From assembly GCA_900128395.1 (NCBI GenBank), contig LT649299.1:1-42621 (forward strand): 42,621 nt of DNA. Direction: 5' to 3'. The position numbers and the translations under genes were made by a program. The DNA is from Stramenopiles sp. TOSAG23-2 (taxonomy: Eukaryota; Sar). The notes beneath the pieces were generated by a model. The model was not told where the DNA came from. It did no database searches and worked only from the letters and a program-made list of their open reading frames with translations. Shown piece after piece: positions 28,771 to 38,953 of the stretch; position 1 is the stretch's first letter; every line of letters starts with the position of its first letter.

Positions 28771-30972
28771 ATGCCACCAAAAAGAAGAAAGAAGAAATCG
28801 AAAACTAAGAAAGCGTCAGACCCAACCTTAGCAAGTGAGTTTGCAAACTTAAGCGTAAATGAACGCGCAAAGATGGCTGTAGAAGCTAAAAACATGGGAA
28901 ATACTGCATTCGCTGCTGGTAAATACAGAGAAGCTGTCGGGTGCTTCACTGATGCGGTACAACTTGATCCAAAATCAACTGTATATTTAAGTAATCGTTC
29001 CGCTGCTTACATCAAATTAGGTGAAAACAAAAAAGCACAAGCTGATGCGGAAAAATGTATCGCTTTAGACAAAAACTGGGTGAAAGGTTACATCCGTTTA
29101 GGTTCTGCTCTGTTTGCACAAGAGAAATACGAAGATTCTGTTGCTGCATTGAAACTTGGAGAAGCAATTGAACCTGAAAACAAAGCTGTTACCGATGGTA
29201 TTGAAAGAGCAAATGCTGAAATTGCTAAAATCGAAGAAGCCAATAGGGAAATTCCACCAGAAGAGCGTACTATTATTGGTATTGATTTGGGTACCACCTA
29301 TTCATGTGTTGGTGTATGGAAAGACGATGGTGTCAAAATTATTGCAAATGAAGAAGGTAGTCGTACAACCGCATCTGTTGTTGGTTTCAGTACCGACAGT
29401 GGCGAAAGGTTTGTTGGTGCACCGGCACAGCGCCAAGCTTCTATGAACCCAAAAAATACCGTATATGACGTCAAACGTTTAATTGGTAGTGGTTACGATG
29501 AAGAAAAAGTTTTGAAAGATATTGAAATGTTCCAATATGAAGTTTTGAAATCACCTGAAGGCAAGCCTATGGTGAAAGTTGAACACAATGGCGCAGATAC
29601 CCAATTAGCACCGGAACAAGTCAGTGCTATCATTTTAACTAAAATGAAACAAATCGCTGAAACATTTTTAGGCCATGAAGTTAAAAAAGCAGTTATCACT
29701 GTACCAGCATATTTCAGTGATTCCCAACGTGCAGCTACTAAAGATGCAGGTGCTATTGCTGGCCTTGAAGTCATGCGTATTATCAATGAACCAACTGCTG
29801 CTGCATTGGCTTATGGTTTGGATGATAAAGATGAAGCGAAAAAGAAAAACATTTTAGTATTTGATTTAGGTGGTGGTACATTCGATGTTTCCATTTTAGC
29901 CATTGAAAAAGGTATTTTCGAAGTTAAAGCAACTGCTGGGGATACACATTTAGGTGGTGAAGATTTTGATAATATTTTACAAAATCATGTACAAAAAGAG
30001 TTCCAACGCAAGAACAGAAAAGCTCCATCTATTGCAGACAACGCACGTGCATTGAAACGTTTAAGACAAGCGTGTGAAAAAGCAAAAAGGCAATTATCAG
30101 CAAGTACAACTGCTTCGATAGAAATAGATTCTCTTGTCGATGGTATTGATTGTGCAATAACGATTACCCGGGCTAAATTCGATAGTTTATGCGATGAACT
30201 TTTCCAAAGATGCTTAGACACTGTCAAATTTGTATTGAAAGATGCACAAATGAAACAAGAAGACATCGATGATATTGTACTTGTTGGTGGTTCCACCAGA
30301 ATCCCAAAAATTCAAACTGTACTTTCAGAATACTTCAAAGGCAAAGATTTGTGCAAGACTATCAATCCAGATGAAGCTGTTGCATATGGTGCAGCTGTTC
30401 AAGGTGCTATTTTAAGTGGTGCACGTAACGCAGCAACCGATTCTTTGTTATTAGTTGACGTAACTCCTTTGTCATTAGGTATCGAAACTACTGGACGTGT
30501 CATGAGTACTTTAATCAAACGTAACACCCCAATCCCAGTGCGTAAAACTAAAACTTACACTACGGAAGAAGATTATCAAACGGAAGTTGATGTGTGTGTA
30601 TATGAAGGTGAACGTCAGTGTGTTGATGGCAACAATTTACTTGGTAAATTCACTATCTCTGGTCTTGAACGTGCAAAAAGAAATGTTCCACAAGTTGATG
30701 TTACATTTGACATCGATAGCAATGGTATGTTGCATGTTGTGGCAAAAGATCAAGTAACAGGTGCACAAGCTGATGTTACCATCACCAATGACAGAGGTCG
30801 TTTAACCAAAGAAGAGATTGAAAAAATGGTCGAGGAAGCTGAGAAATTTGCAAAAGAAGATGAGGAACGTGTAAAGGAAATTGAACGTCAAAATGCAATG
30901 GAAAGACAACAAGAAGAAGCAAGAAGGCGCGAAATTGAACAATTAAAAGCAATGGGTATGCAAATGTCATAA
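28771..30972 (+). CDS. TPR-Hsp70 fusion chaperone lacking lid and EEVD
   Basis: A 733-residue protein. After a basic N-terminus ([14 protein letters not shown]) come three TPR units (about 35-140) very like Hop TPR1; the carboxylate-clamp residues are all present at the correct spacing: K40, N44, N75, K105, R109. A linker (about 145-166) leads to a complete Hsp70 ATPase domain: [14 protein letters not shown] (169-182), [20 protein letters not shown]. The substrate-binding beta domain is present ([22 protein letters not shown]), but after [23 protein letters not shown] the helical lid is replaced by a short charged helix ending GMQMS, with no EEVD. Thus the TPR could dock on other chaperones' EEVD tails while this Hsp70 cannot recruit TPR cochaperones by its own tail. 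Codons are somewhat richer in G/C than neighbours, suggesting high expression. Cytosolic by lack of targeting signals. Confidence 0.93.
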   Translation: MPPKRRKKKSKTKKASDPTLASEFANLSVNERAKMAVEAKNMGNTAFAAGKYREAVGCFTDAVQLDPKSTVYLSNRSAAYIKLGENKKAQADAEKCIALDKNWVKGYIRLGSALFAQEKYEDSVAALKLGEAIEPENKAVTDGIERANAEIAKIEEANREIPPEERTIIGIDLGTTYSCVGVWKDDGVKIIANEEGSRTTASVVGFSTDSGERFVGAPAQRQASMNPKNTVYDVKRLIGSGYDEEKVLKDIEMFQYEVLKSPEGKPMVKVEHNGADTQLAPEQVSAIILTKMKQIAETFLGHEVKKAVITVPAYFSDSQRAATKDAGAIAGLEVMRIINEPTAAALAYGLDDKDEAKKKNILVFDLGGGTFDVSILAIEKGIFEVKATAGDTHLGGEDFDNILQNHVQKEFQRKNRKAPSIADNARALKRLRQACEKAKRQLSASTTASIEIDSLVDGIDCAITITRAKFDSLCDELFQRCLDTVKFVLKDAQMKQEDIDDIVLVGGSTRIPKIQTVLSEYFKGKDLCKTINPDEAVAYGAAVQGAILSGARNAATDSLLLVDVTPLSLGIETTGRVMSTLIKRNTPIPVRKTKTYTTEEDYQTEVDVCVYEGERQCVDGNNLLGKFTISGLERAKRNVPQVDVTFDIDSNGMLHVVAKDQVTGAQADVTITNDRGRLTKEEIEKMVEEAEKFAKEDEERVKEIERQNAMERQQEEARRREIEQLKAMGMQMS

Positions 30973-31071
30973 ATACGCGTATGATATTTTTTTCTGTATG
31001 CATATTTTGCATGATGTAGATTTGTATAGCGACACTCTAATGTTTTATAAAATAAAAAAAAGGGGGGGGGG

Positions 31072-31215
31072 GGACGAAAACCATTGATTCTCATTGCACC
31101 AAAAAAATGTCCAATTCCATTTACACGTTGATGTATTGTTGTTGACTCTTCTTTTTTATTATCATCCCCATCATTATTACTTTTTGTTGAATCACCATAA
31201 TGCGCTGCATTTGTT
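31072..31215 (-). repeat. Inverted partial copy of the LDH2-family gene
   Basis: On the minus strand these 144 bp match 32689-32832 of the dehydrogenase gene with a three-base difference near one edge (CGCA for TCAA). It ends in a run of 12 G next to an A run. It sits in the 3' flank of TPR-Hsp70. Either a local inverted duplication or an assembly artefact. Confidence 0.85.
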
Positions 31216-31258
31216 AAGTGGGCGTAAGTCATAAAATATACGAAGAGTATCATATTAT

Positions 31259-31290
31259 AAATATTAAATATAATATTATATTTAATATTT
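31259..31290. repeat. 32-bp perfect AT palindrome
   Basis: Each half is AAATATTAAATATAAT or its complement. It lies just before the dehydrogenase gene and could extrude as a cruciform or act as an RNA hairpin. Confidence 0.8.
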
Positions 31291-31569
31291 TATTAAAAAT
31301 ATTTTTAAAAAAATATTACTATACAGGTATGATGATATGTCATTTATATGTCATTTAGCATACGAATAGCATTAACTTTGTTCACTCATCTCTACGGCAT
31401 TGTTTGTTTCCATAATTATATAATTATGTACCAGGTATGGCACTATGAAGCACTGAACCCCAGGAATAAAAAAATACGCATAGCAAAGATACGAACAAAT
31501 ATTACATCTTTTTTAGGAACGAAACAAATAGGAGAGAAAGATATAGATAAATTTCACAAATCTCAAACA

Positions 31570-33100
31570 ATGCCATTCAAATTTAACAAGCGAGATGTTT
31601 TGCTTGTAACAGCTGGCGCGGTTGGTGCTTCTATTGCTACCTACGTATATTTATATTATAATAATAATAAAGTGACAAATAAAAGGATTGCCAATAATAA
31701 TAATAATAATAATAATAATAATCATAAGAAGAAGAATATTATTAAACCTTCTGAATCATCTTCTGCTTCTACTAAAATAAAAACTGGAAAAACATCTGGA
31801 ACGTATCTTATTCGTGCTCCAGTACTTCGCGAGTTTGTTGCTAAAGTATTGGTAAAGTGTGGTTGCTACAAAGAAGATGCGAAGAAAGCTGCAAAGGTAT
31901 TGATATTAGCTGATTTAAGGGGGATTGACTCTCATGGAATTGCAAGATTGATGGCCTACTTTTCAATGTTAAAAAATAATATAATTAACCCAAAACCAAG
32001 GATTAGAATAATTAAAGAAACTGCTTCGACTGCAACGGTAGATGGAGATAATGGCTTAGGATTGATTGTTGGACCAAAATGTAACGAAATTGCAATGGAA
32101 AAAGCAGAAAAAGTTGGCAGTGGATGGGTTAGTGTACGAAATACCCACCACTATGGAATTGCTGGTAGTTATTCTCTTGAATGTTTGAAAAAAGATATGA
32201 TTGGCATATCGATGACAAATTCAGGATCGGTGGTTGCTCCGTTATATGGTAAAAAACGATATTTAGGGACAAATCCAATTGCAATTGCATTTCCTTGTAC
32301 AAATAAAGGTCGACCAATGATTATTGATATGGCCACTTCCGTAGTGCCTTGGGGGAAAGTTGAAGAATGTTCCAGAACAGGGCAAAATTTAGAAGGAAAT
32401 TGGGCAATCGATTCAGATGGATTGGAGTGTACAGATCCTGATAAAGTATTAGGCGAAGGTGCTTTGATGAATTTAGGTGGTCATCGAATTAATAGTGGAC
32501 ATAAAGGTTATTGTTTAGCAGCTATGGTTGATATATTATGTGCAGTTCTTAGTGGTGGAAATTGGGGGCCCACCGTAGATGGGTTTACTACAAATGCAGT
32601 CAATTATGGTGATTCAACAAAAAGTAATAATGATGGGGATGATAATAAAAAAGAAGAGTCAACAACAATACATCAACGTGTAAATGGAAACAAATGCAGT
32701 CAATTATGGTGATTCAACAAAAAGTAATAATGATGGGGATGATAATAAAAAAGAAGAGTCAACAACAATACATCAACGTGTAAATGGAATTGGACATTTT
32801 TTTGGTGCAATGAGAATCAATGGTTTTCGTCCAGTAAATGAATTTCAACAAACAATGGATTTATGGATTAAAACATTTCGTAATTGTCCTCCAATTGATG
32901 AAACGCAACCTGTTTTGATACCAGGAGATCCAGAATATAAAGCATCGCTTGAGAGAACAAAAAATGGTATACCTGTGAAATTATCTGTTTGTTGTGATTT
33001 ACAAGATATTGCATCGGAATTAAATATACCTCCACCTTTTGATGTAAACAACATGCCTGATTTAAAGAATGTAAAAAGGGTTATTATAGATGCAACTTAA
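31570..33100 (+). pseudogene. LDH2-family malate/L-lactate dehydrogenase, split by a 100-bp tandem duplication
   Basis: Without the duplication this is a 476-residue NAD(P)-dependent oxidoreductase. Start chosen at 31570 because it begins a membrane anchor (MPFKFNKRDVLLVTAGAVGAS...); an ATG at 31348 is in frame, but that upstream part holds the intergenic palindrome TACCAGGTA and has no domain. Family motifs: ADLRGIDSHGIARL (catalytic His region), RNTHHYGIAGSY, LGTNPIAIAFP, GHKGYCLAAMVDILCAVLSGG, then after the break IGHFFGAMRINGFRPVNEF and PVLIPGDPE. An exact 100-bp repeat (32590-32689 and 32690-32789) shifts the frame by one, so the plus frame stops at 32712 as sequenced and continues in another frame to 33100. 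If the duplication is an assembly error, the gene is intact. An Asn run sits at about 31696-31722. The family reduces 2-ketoacids or oxidises malate, lactate or ureidoglycolate. Confidence 0.85.
32590..32789 (+). repeat. Exact 100-bp tandem duplication (two copies)
   Basis: Copies 32590-32689 and 32690-32789 are identical with a period of exactly 100 bp, within the dehydrogenase's charged low-complexity loop. The length equals a common short-read length. Confidence 0.92.
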
Positions 33101-33141
33101 AAAAGAATAAAAGAGTGGGGTAGGTGGGATTAAATTTTAAA

Positions 33142-33186
33142 AAAAATATTTAAAAAAAATTTTTTTTATATTTTTTAAATATTTTT
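33142..33186. terminator. AT inverted repeat in a convergent spacer
   Basis: AAAAATATTTAAAAAA (33142-33157) and its complement (33171-33186) form a 16-bp stem between the converging 3' ends of the dehydrogenase and ankyrin genes. It overlaps the ankyrin stop codon (33175-33177). A 3'-end or bidirectional poly(A) role is inference. Confidence 0.4.
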
Positions 33187-33951
33187 CATATTATAACACG
33201 CTACGAAAAAAATGTACACTAAAATATTTTTATTATGCATACGAGAAGTATCAAATAGACGGCACTTAACATTACTTTCTCCAGTAATAACAAAATGTTC
33301 ATTGTCTTTCATTTCTATTATTTTATTATCTTTATGAGTAAGATCATTTACTCTCTGCTGCTGCTGCTGCTGCTGTTTTTTCTTGTTCCTAGTATTTACC
33401 CTGGCTTTCATTTTACTACGTTTTAATATATCATTGACAGCTTGACGCTTCCGTCGTGCTACTTCTTTTTCCCATCGATGCAAAAAGGTATATGTATTGC
33501 CTAGATCGCATAAATCTTTTGGGATTTTTCCATCAAATGTTTTTGCTTCCGTATTTGCATTTGCATCTATTGCTAAAAATCTAACTAGATCTTCATGCTC
33601 ATTATGTGCAGCATAATGCAACGCCGTCCAACCCAATACATGATTTCTTGAATCTATATTTGCACCATATTCCAAACATCGCTTGACTATTTTTAATTTA
33701 CCTAATTTCGCAGCTTTATGCAATCGTTCATTTAATCGTACATCAGGCCCAACTAAATCATCAAAATATTCACCACCGATATTATGGAAAACTTTATCAT
33801 TATCACCAACGATACTATATGGTCCATGTTTTGAAAAATATGCAAATGGATCTGATCTTGCTTTTCTTGGCAATGTTATATGTTGTTGTTCTGGTTTTTT
33901 CATACGTTTTTTTTTCGTATGTTTTTTCATTCTTTTTTTCATTTTTTTCAT
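33175..33951 (-). CDS. Ankyrin-repeat protein
   Basis: A 258-residue protein. A very basic N-terminus (Met/Lys-rich, residues 1-22) precedes a unique segment (HGPYSIVGDNDKVFHNIGGEYFDD) and two to three ankyrin repeats at about 72-150: LHKAAKLGKLKIVKRCLEYGANIDSRN, then GWTALHYAAHNEHEDLVRFLA and a partial third. A basic helical stretch (RRKRQAVNDILKRSKMKARV) and a Gln run (about 195-202, from CTG repeats on the plus strand) follow, and the C-terminus is unusual. Ankyrin repeats mediate protein binding; partner unknown. The N-terminal basic stretch could be a nuclear or nucleolar signal. The ATG at 33949-33951 is the first in frame, but a later Met is possible given the low-complexity start. Confidence 0.75.
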   Translation of the reverse strand: MKKMKKRMKKHTKKKRMKKPEQQHITLPRKARSDPFAYFSKHGPYSIVGDNDKVFHNIGGEYFDDLVGPDVRLNERLHKAAKLGKLKIVKRCLEYGANIDSRNHVLGWTALHYAAHNEHEDLVRFLAIDANANTEAKTFDGKIPKDLCDLGNTYTFLHRWEKEVARRKRQAVNDILKRSKMKARVNTRNKKKQQQQQQQRVNDLTHKDNKIIEMKDNEHFVITGESNVKCRLFDTSRMHNKNILVYIFFVACYNMKNI

Positions 33952-34628
33952 GTTGCTATATTTACTAAATAGACACTATAAAAATCTGTTTGTATTTATC
34001 CAAGTTGTGTTATAAATGCTTTCTTTGTATAACATGTTCACATGTGTCGTCTTTAGTCGTGTATACAAGGGCATTCTGTAGATTATATATATCTATCTAT
34101 CTATATAGACTATATAAACATCTATGGTACAATAGCTACAATTACAATTGTACACACAAAGGTGACATGTACAGTATAGTAGCTACAAGGCACAACCAAG
34201 GCAAGGTTTTTGTCATGATGATATGTGTGCATTCCAACGAATTAATATAGTAGCTAAAATATAATATATCTATTTTCCTTAATAGCGGCGGTAGTCGTCG
34301 GTCTTCTATTATAGTTTTTTTTATTTTTTTATTTAAAAAAGTTTAAATTTTAAAAAGACTATATACGCATCTTGGTATACAGATTTACATCACACATACA
34401 AATATAGATATACATATACATATAATATTTAAGCTAAAATGTTTCACCATCTATTAGGATAAATACGTATCAAGAATAAGCGAAAAGTTGCTGCTTCATA
34501 TTTTGGATGTAATAAAATTCATATTTACAATCTATATAATATAATACACACTGGTTTCAAAATTATTATAATTTATTAAAAGATCGACTAAATATAATAA
34601 TAATAATAATATAGTACAAAGAACAACA
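33952..34628. other. Divergent intergenic region, nothing recognised
   Basis: Between the ankyrin gene (minus) and the large EF-hand-like gene (plus). Open frames here lack support. TCTATCTATC microsatellite near 34090. Confidence 0.5.
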
Positions 34629-37196
34629 ATGAAACCGAGAAAAAAAGGTGTGGCGTCTGCTGCTGGGGAAGTGGATGATCAACAAATCGTTGCAAAAGGA
34701 TTTAAAGGGAGGGGGTATGTACCAACACCACGTTCACAACTTGTCAATTTATCATACAATCAATTAAATTTACGGCGTAGAAAAATTATTTCCAAAATTG
34801 AAGGTTTAAAAGATTCAATAAAAGCGTTACGTTGCGATCCAGAAATGTTACAAGTTGCATATGAGCAAAATATAAATTTACAAAATAGGGATATAGAACC
34901 ACCATTGCCACCACCATTTGTACCAAATTTAGATGAAGTTAGTGAATATCAATTAATTGTTGATCCAAAAACATTAATTGAAGAGAGTGTATTATCATAT
35001 AATGAATATGCCAGAGAACGTTTGCGTGTTATATTTGACTTATTTGACCATCGAGAAAATGGATCTTGGAATTTGCATGATTTTGCAACGTATTGTACAC
35101 AATCATTGAGGCAGGAGGAATTTCAGCATGAATTATTTAGTCAAAGAACATATGAAACGATTATTTTAAAACGATATGCAAGTGCACAAAAAAAAATTGG
35201 TTTAGATTATGAAGGTTTCGTACGTTTGCATTGGGATTGTAGATTGACACGAACTTTACATGATGATTTAGGTATTTTGGAAATGGATTTACGTAATATA
35301 AAAGATAGAGAAAAAGAACGAATATATAATTCAATAAATTTAATAAGTAAAACAATGCCAATTCAAGTTTTGTTACCGGGAAAAACAAGGAAATTTTTAG
35401 AGAAAGAAGCGAGGAAAGAAGTACGAAGACAAGAAAGAGCAGGTGAACGTATACGAAAACCGAAAATACCACAATATTTAGAGTTGCCAGATGGTGCTGT
35501 TTTACCAGAACATGTACGTTTATTTGTATATGACTTGTATCAAATAGTTATAACGAAGGAACATGGACGTGAAATCATTTGTAAATATGGATGGACGGAT
35601 GATGTTCCATATGTTTTAATCGATGATTTAGTTATTCAAATCATGAAAGATACGCAATATATAACTTTATCAGAAATAATCAGAAAAGAGGAAGAGAAAA
35701 CACAAAAAGAATTACAAGAAAAAATGAAAGCATTAAATGATAATAAAAACAAAAGAAGAAACAATCGCAATAACAATAAGGATAATAATAATACTGAAAC
35801 AAAGAAAAAGAAAAAGGATCGTAATAATAAGAAAAATGGAAATAATATTTTAAATAAAAAAAGAAATTCTGGAGGATATGTACAAATCGTACCATTTGTT
35901 AAAGAAAAATTACAGCATGATATGCATTATTTTATTCAAAAAACTGCTTTACGTGTAAAGGTAAATTGTTTACTATTTAAAGGTAGAATGGAAGCAATTG
36001 GTAAAACATATGAAAAGCGTAGAGCAACGGATCCATTACCATTAAAGAAGAAAAAAAAGAAAAAGTTAGCCGCTTTACAAGTAGGAAAAGTTGATGATGA
36101 TCGATTAAAATCAGGCGTTGTATTGCAAAGTGAAATAGTCATTGGGGATGTTGATAAACGTATGTTTTCCAACGCATTGGGTGCTGAAAATCTTGTTATA
36201 ATGCAAGTGGATTGGTTAAAATTAGAAGCAACGGATTTAACAGAATTATTAGATTCAATTGAAGCACCAGACAAAGTTGAAACATTTATAACGGTTGATT
36301 TTGCTGTGCATGATTTCATCCCATCGGATCGTTTAGATACATTGGAAATGGGGTTTCGTGGAATTTTAAATAAATATTTAAAGCCTATTTTTCAGGAAAT
36401 ACCACAATATGATTCATTCACAATTGAATTGGTTGAAGGTGAAGGTACTCGTGTATATCGATTATGTATTTTTTTCGCTGGTAAAGCTATGCATATTAGA
36501 GGAGCGTTTGGTTTTTATATGCCTATTGCAAATTTATTACGCAGTTTATCAATTCGTTTTGATATATCACCTGGGGAGAAGAACATATTTTCACAAAATC
36601 GTGCAAAATTAGCAATATTAAATGATATCTTTAAATTACGTGGTAGCATGTCATTTACACTTCCGCGTAAACATATATTGGAATTTTTAACGTGTTTAAT
36701 GGAAGCAATTGATGAAAATCCAAATATTTTGCCTTATAAATATACAAAAGAATTTGCAAAATGGTTCCATGATTTCATTGAATGGATGGATATGCATGAA
36801 AGTGAAATAACTATGGTTACGTTATTACATTATATCAATGAATGTACATGGTTTCATGATCTTGTTGGGAGTAAATATATAGCAAAATTGGGTGAAATTT
36901 TAGAAAATCCAGGTGGGTTTGTTAAATATATTGAAGAATTATGGCAAGAAATGTTGTATATGAATTTTGAAGATACCCAAGGTCACGTTCGACGTGGTTT
37001 GCATCATTATAAGCAAAACGAATATACAAAACTTGATTATGATTTAGTATGTTTACATGGTTTGTTTGTTGATTCGATCAAAGGAATTGCAAAAGTGCAA
37101 TTTCAATGTTCCGAACGTGGATTGAAGTTTACCATGACAAATATGCAAACGCAATTGTTTAGTAAAATGGTGTTGCATAATCCTGGTGGTAAATAA
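34629..37196 (+). CDS. Large EF-hand-like protein of unknown family (855 aa)
   Basis: An uninterrupted 855-residue protein. Residues 131-155 resemble a degenerate EF-hand: loop D140 to D151 (DHRENGSWNLHD) has D, N and G at positions 1, 5 and 6, but Arg at 3 and no final Glu, so Ca2+ binding is doubtful. A basic coiled coil lies at about 210-285 (KFLEKEARKEVRRQERAGER). Residues about 365-425 are Asn/Lys low complexity. The C-terminal 450 residues look globular and helical (FITVDFAVHDFIPSDRLDTLEMGF; AFGFYMPIANLLRSLSIRFDISPGE; EFAKWFHDFIEWMDMHE), and I cannot place them. The start ATG at 34629 follows ACAACA. The style (EF-hand, coiled coil, large helical C-terminus) recalls axonemal or cytoskeletal proteins of flagellates, which is only an impression. 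Confidence 0.6.
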   Translation: MKPRKKGVASAAGEVDDQQIVAKGFKGRGYVPTPRSQLVNLSYNQLNLRRRKIISKIEGLKDSIKALRCDPEMLQVAYEQNINLQNRDIEPPLPPPFVPNLDEVSEYQLIVDPKTLIEESVLSYNEYARERLRVIFDLFDHRENGSWNLHDFATYCTQSLRQEEFQHELFSQRTYETIILKRYASAQKKIGLDYEGFVRLHWDCRLTRTLHDDLGILEMDLRNIKDREKERIYNSINLISKTMPIQVLLPGKTRKFLEKEARKEVRRQERAGERIRKPKIPQYLELPDGAVLPEHVRLFVYDLYQIVITKEHGREIICKYGWTDDVPYVLIDDLVIQIMKDTQYITLSEIIRKEEEKTQKELQEKMKALNDNKNKRRNNRNNNKDNNNTETKKKKKDRNNKKNGNNILNKKRNSGGYVQIVPFVKEKLQHDMHYFIQKTALRVKVNCLLFKGRMEAIGKTYEKRRATDPLPLKKKKKKKLAALQVGKVDDDRLKSGVVLQSEIVIGDVDKRMFSNALGAENLVIMQVDWLKLEATDLTELLDSIEAPDKVETFITVDFAVHDFIPSDRLDTLEMGFRGILNKYLKPIFQEIPQYDSFTIELVEGEGTRVYRLCIFFAGKAMHIRGAFGFYMPIANLLRSLSIRFDISPGEKNIFSQNRAKLAILNDIFKLRGSMSFTLPRKHILEFLTCLMEAIDENPNILPYKYTKEFAKWFHDFIEWMDMHESEITMVTLLHYINECTWFHDLVGSKYIAKLGEILENPGGFVKYIEELWQEMLYMNFEDTQGHVRRGLHHYKQNEYTKLDYDLVCLHGLFVDSIKGIAKVQFQCSERGLKFTMTNMQTQLFSKMVLHNPGGK

Positions 37197-37685
37197 AAAT
37201 TTTACGAAGTATGATACTCGGTAATTAAGAGTAATATGTTGTATCAGTATTTGATAATTCTTTTATTCCCCTTCAAATCTATCAAAAGAAAATAATACAA
37301 CTAAGCTATACAGTCTGCGTACGCACGTACGACTCTTTCTTAAAACCTTAAGTTTTGGGGGGGAATTCGGCCTCAAGGCTGTCCGTTACGCTTTTATATT
37401 CTATTTTTTCCAAAAATAAACTTATTGCCAAATAGTAGGTCAGCCACACAGGTCAGCACCTTGAAATAGTAAATGACCTACAAAATAAAAAAAATATGTA
37501 TTTAATCAACAAGGTCTGATTGTCATGTTTCGTTGTTGTTATAAAAATATTGAGAGATAATTGTATTATATTATTAATGTACATAGTGATATTTACATTT
37601 TATTAAAATAATAAAACAGTGTGAAATATATATATATATATATATATTTAATTAAATCAGAATTTTCTAATTTTGAAGTGAAATC
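37197..37685. other. Intergenic, AT-rich
   Basis: No gene seen. Contains GTACGCACGTACG near 37319-37331, a G7 run near 37357-37363, and a (TA)12 microsatellite near 37626-37650 just upstream of the next gene. Confidence 0.5.
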
Positions 37686-38369
37686 ATGTCAAAATCAAAT
37701 GTGAAAATCAATCCATCCTTATCCAAAAAAAACGACATTTGTAACAGTGATGATATAAAATCATGGGGGACAGAAATGAAACCTAATAATACAAGTTCTA
37801 GATGTCGTCGAGGGGAAAACTTGGTAAATATAAAAGATGAATGGGAACATCAACATAAAATTGATTTAAAGAAATCAGGATGTTGCACAGCAATGTTGCA
37901 TAAACCTGGGGGTATAGGCCTTGCCAGGAATATTGGTGATCATATGAAGCGAGATGATTTACGGCATCGAATGTATGGACCCAAGGCAAGGGTACATAGA
38001 ATGCCAGATTATTCACAAGACTTATTTCGCAAACATTTTAATCTAAAACATATTAACGAGGCTTTAAACCCACTTGGTTTCTTCGGGAAATTTAAACAAA
38101 AAGTTACTGCATGGCATAAAAGTGATTGGCATTTTCGCATGGCTTTTTTAGAAGTATGCTTACTTCAACCAATAGTTTGGTTTTATGTCTTGTTGTTTTT
38201 TTCTGCGTTTGCATTTTGTCGTACTACACGTGAATATTTAGAAGTTGGTTTGTGCGATGGGAGTGCTCGGGAAGACCTAATAGAAATCATGTCAGGCACC
38301 AATGTTTTAAATGCTTTCTTATTTGTTTTCTATATTCAGCGTTGTTATAAATGGTTTATACCTTATTAG
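37686..38369 (+). CDS. Small membrane protein, unknown
   Basis: A 227-residue protein, not recognised. The first 140 residues are soluble and basic, with a cysteine pair (SGCCTAM) and a conserved-looking block HMKRDDLRHRMYGPKARVHRMPDYSQ. One or two hydrophobic helices follow at about 155-180 (AFLEVCLLQPIVWFYVLLFFSAFAF), then a short loop with acidic residues and a final hydrophobic segment (VLNAFLFVFYIQ). The stop is TAG at 38367-38369. It probably is a two-pass membrane protein with a cytosolic N-terminus. ATG at 37686 is the first. Downstream lies the AGCTCTAG array. Confidence 0.55.
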   Translation: MSKSNVKINPSLSKKNDICNSDDIKSWGTEMKPNNTSSRCRRGENLVNIKDEWEHQHKIDLKKSGCCTAMLHKPGGIGLARNIGDHMKRDDLRHRMYGPKARVHRMPDYSQDLFRKHFNLKHINEALNPLGFFGKFKQKVTAWHKSDWHFRMAFLEVCLLQPIVWFYVLLFFSAFAFCRTTREYLEVGLCDGSAREDLIEIMSGTNVLNAFLFVFYIQRCYKWFIPY

Positions 38370-38953
38370 ATCTTCCAGGTCCAAATCTACGTTTTCCCAG
38401 GAAGACTAGAGCTAGCTAGCTCTAGCTGGCTAGCTCTAGCTCTAGCCTGGCGAGCTACTGTATTTGTAGCTCTAGCTCTAGCTAGCTAGCTAGCTCTAGC
38501 TACGTAGCTAGCTCCCACAGAGCTGATGTGGCAATTTAAAATTCAATATTTATATTGATACCTGTTGTATTATTATTAGTATTCAAGTTTTTTTAACAGT
38601 TGTACAGGTACTAGAGCTACAGTATAATACTGTATCTACAGTAGTATACCAGGACTACCAGACCAGCGTTTTAGAGAGGATCCTCTCTCTATAAAACCAG
38701 CGTCGTCAGACGACTCTTTCTCGAAAAAGAAAAGTGCAAAATAATTTCAATAATAATAATAATAATAGTAATACTATTTATATTATAGCACTATATATAT
38801 TTTATATATACCTGTATTAACATCATCTCAACTTTGATTACATTGTTCTTTCTTACTATTTATGTCGTTTACACTGTTTTATCACTTTTTCCATCTTAGA
38901 TTAGTCTGGTAGCATCGTATGCAGCACCTGTACAAATTTTTGTTTTTCATTAT
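38370..38953. other. Intergenic region rich in palindromes
   Basis: Besides the array, it has ACAGTAT-A-ATACTGT (38619-38633), AGAGAGGATCCTCTCT (38673-38688) flanked by CCAGCG on both sides, and GTCGTC-A-GACGAC (38702-38714). No gene seen. Upstream of the phosphatase gene. Confidence 0.6.
38405..38514. repeat. TAGCTCTAGC-type repeat array
   Basis: About 110 bp of interleaved TAGCTC, CTAGCTAG and GAGCTA units, including an 18-bp perfect palindrome TAGAGCTAGCTAGCTCTA at 38407-38424. It begins about 35 bp after the membrane-protein stop codon. The same AGCTCTAG/GAGCTACTGTA words occur singly in other spacers of the window. Confidence 0.8.
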
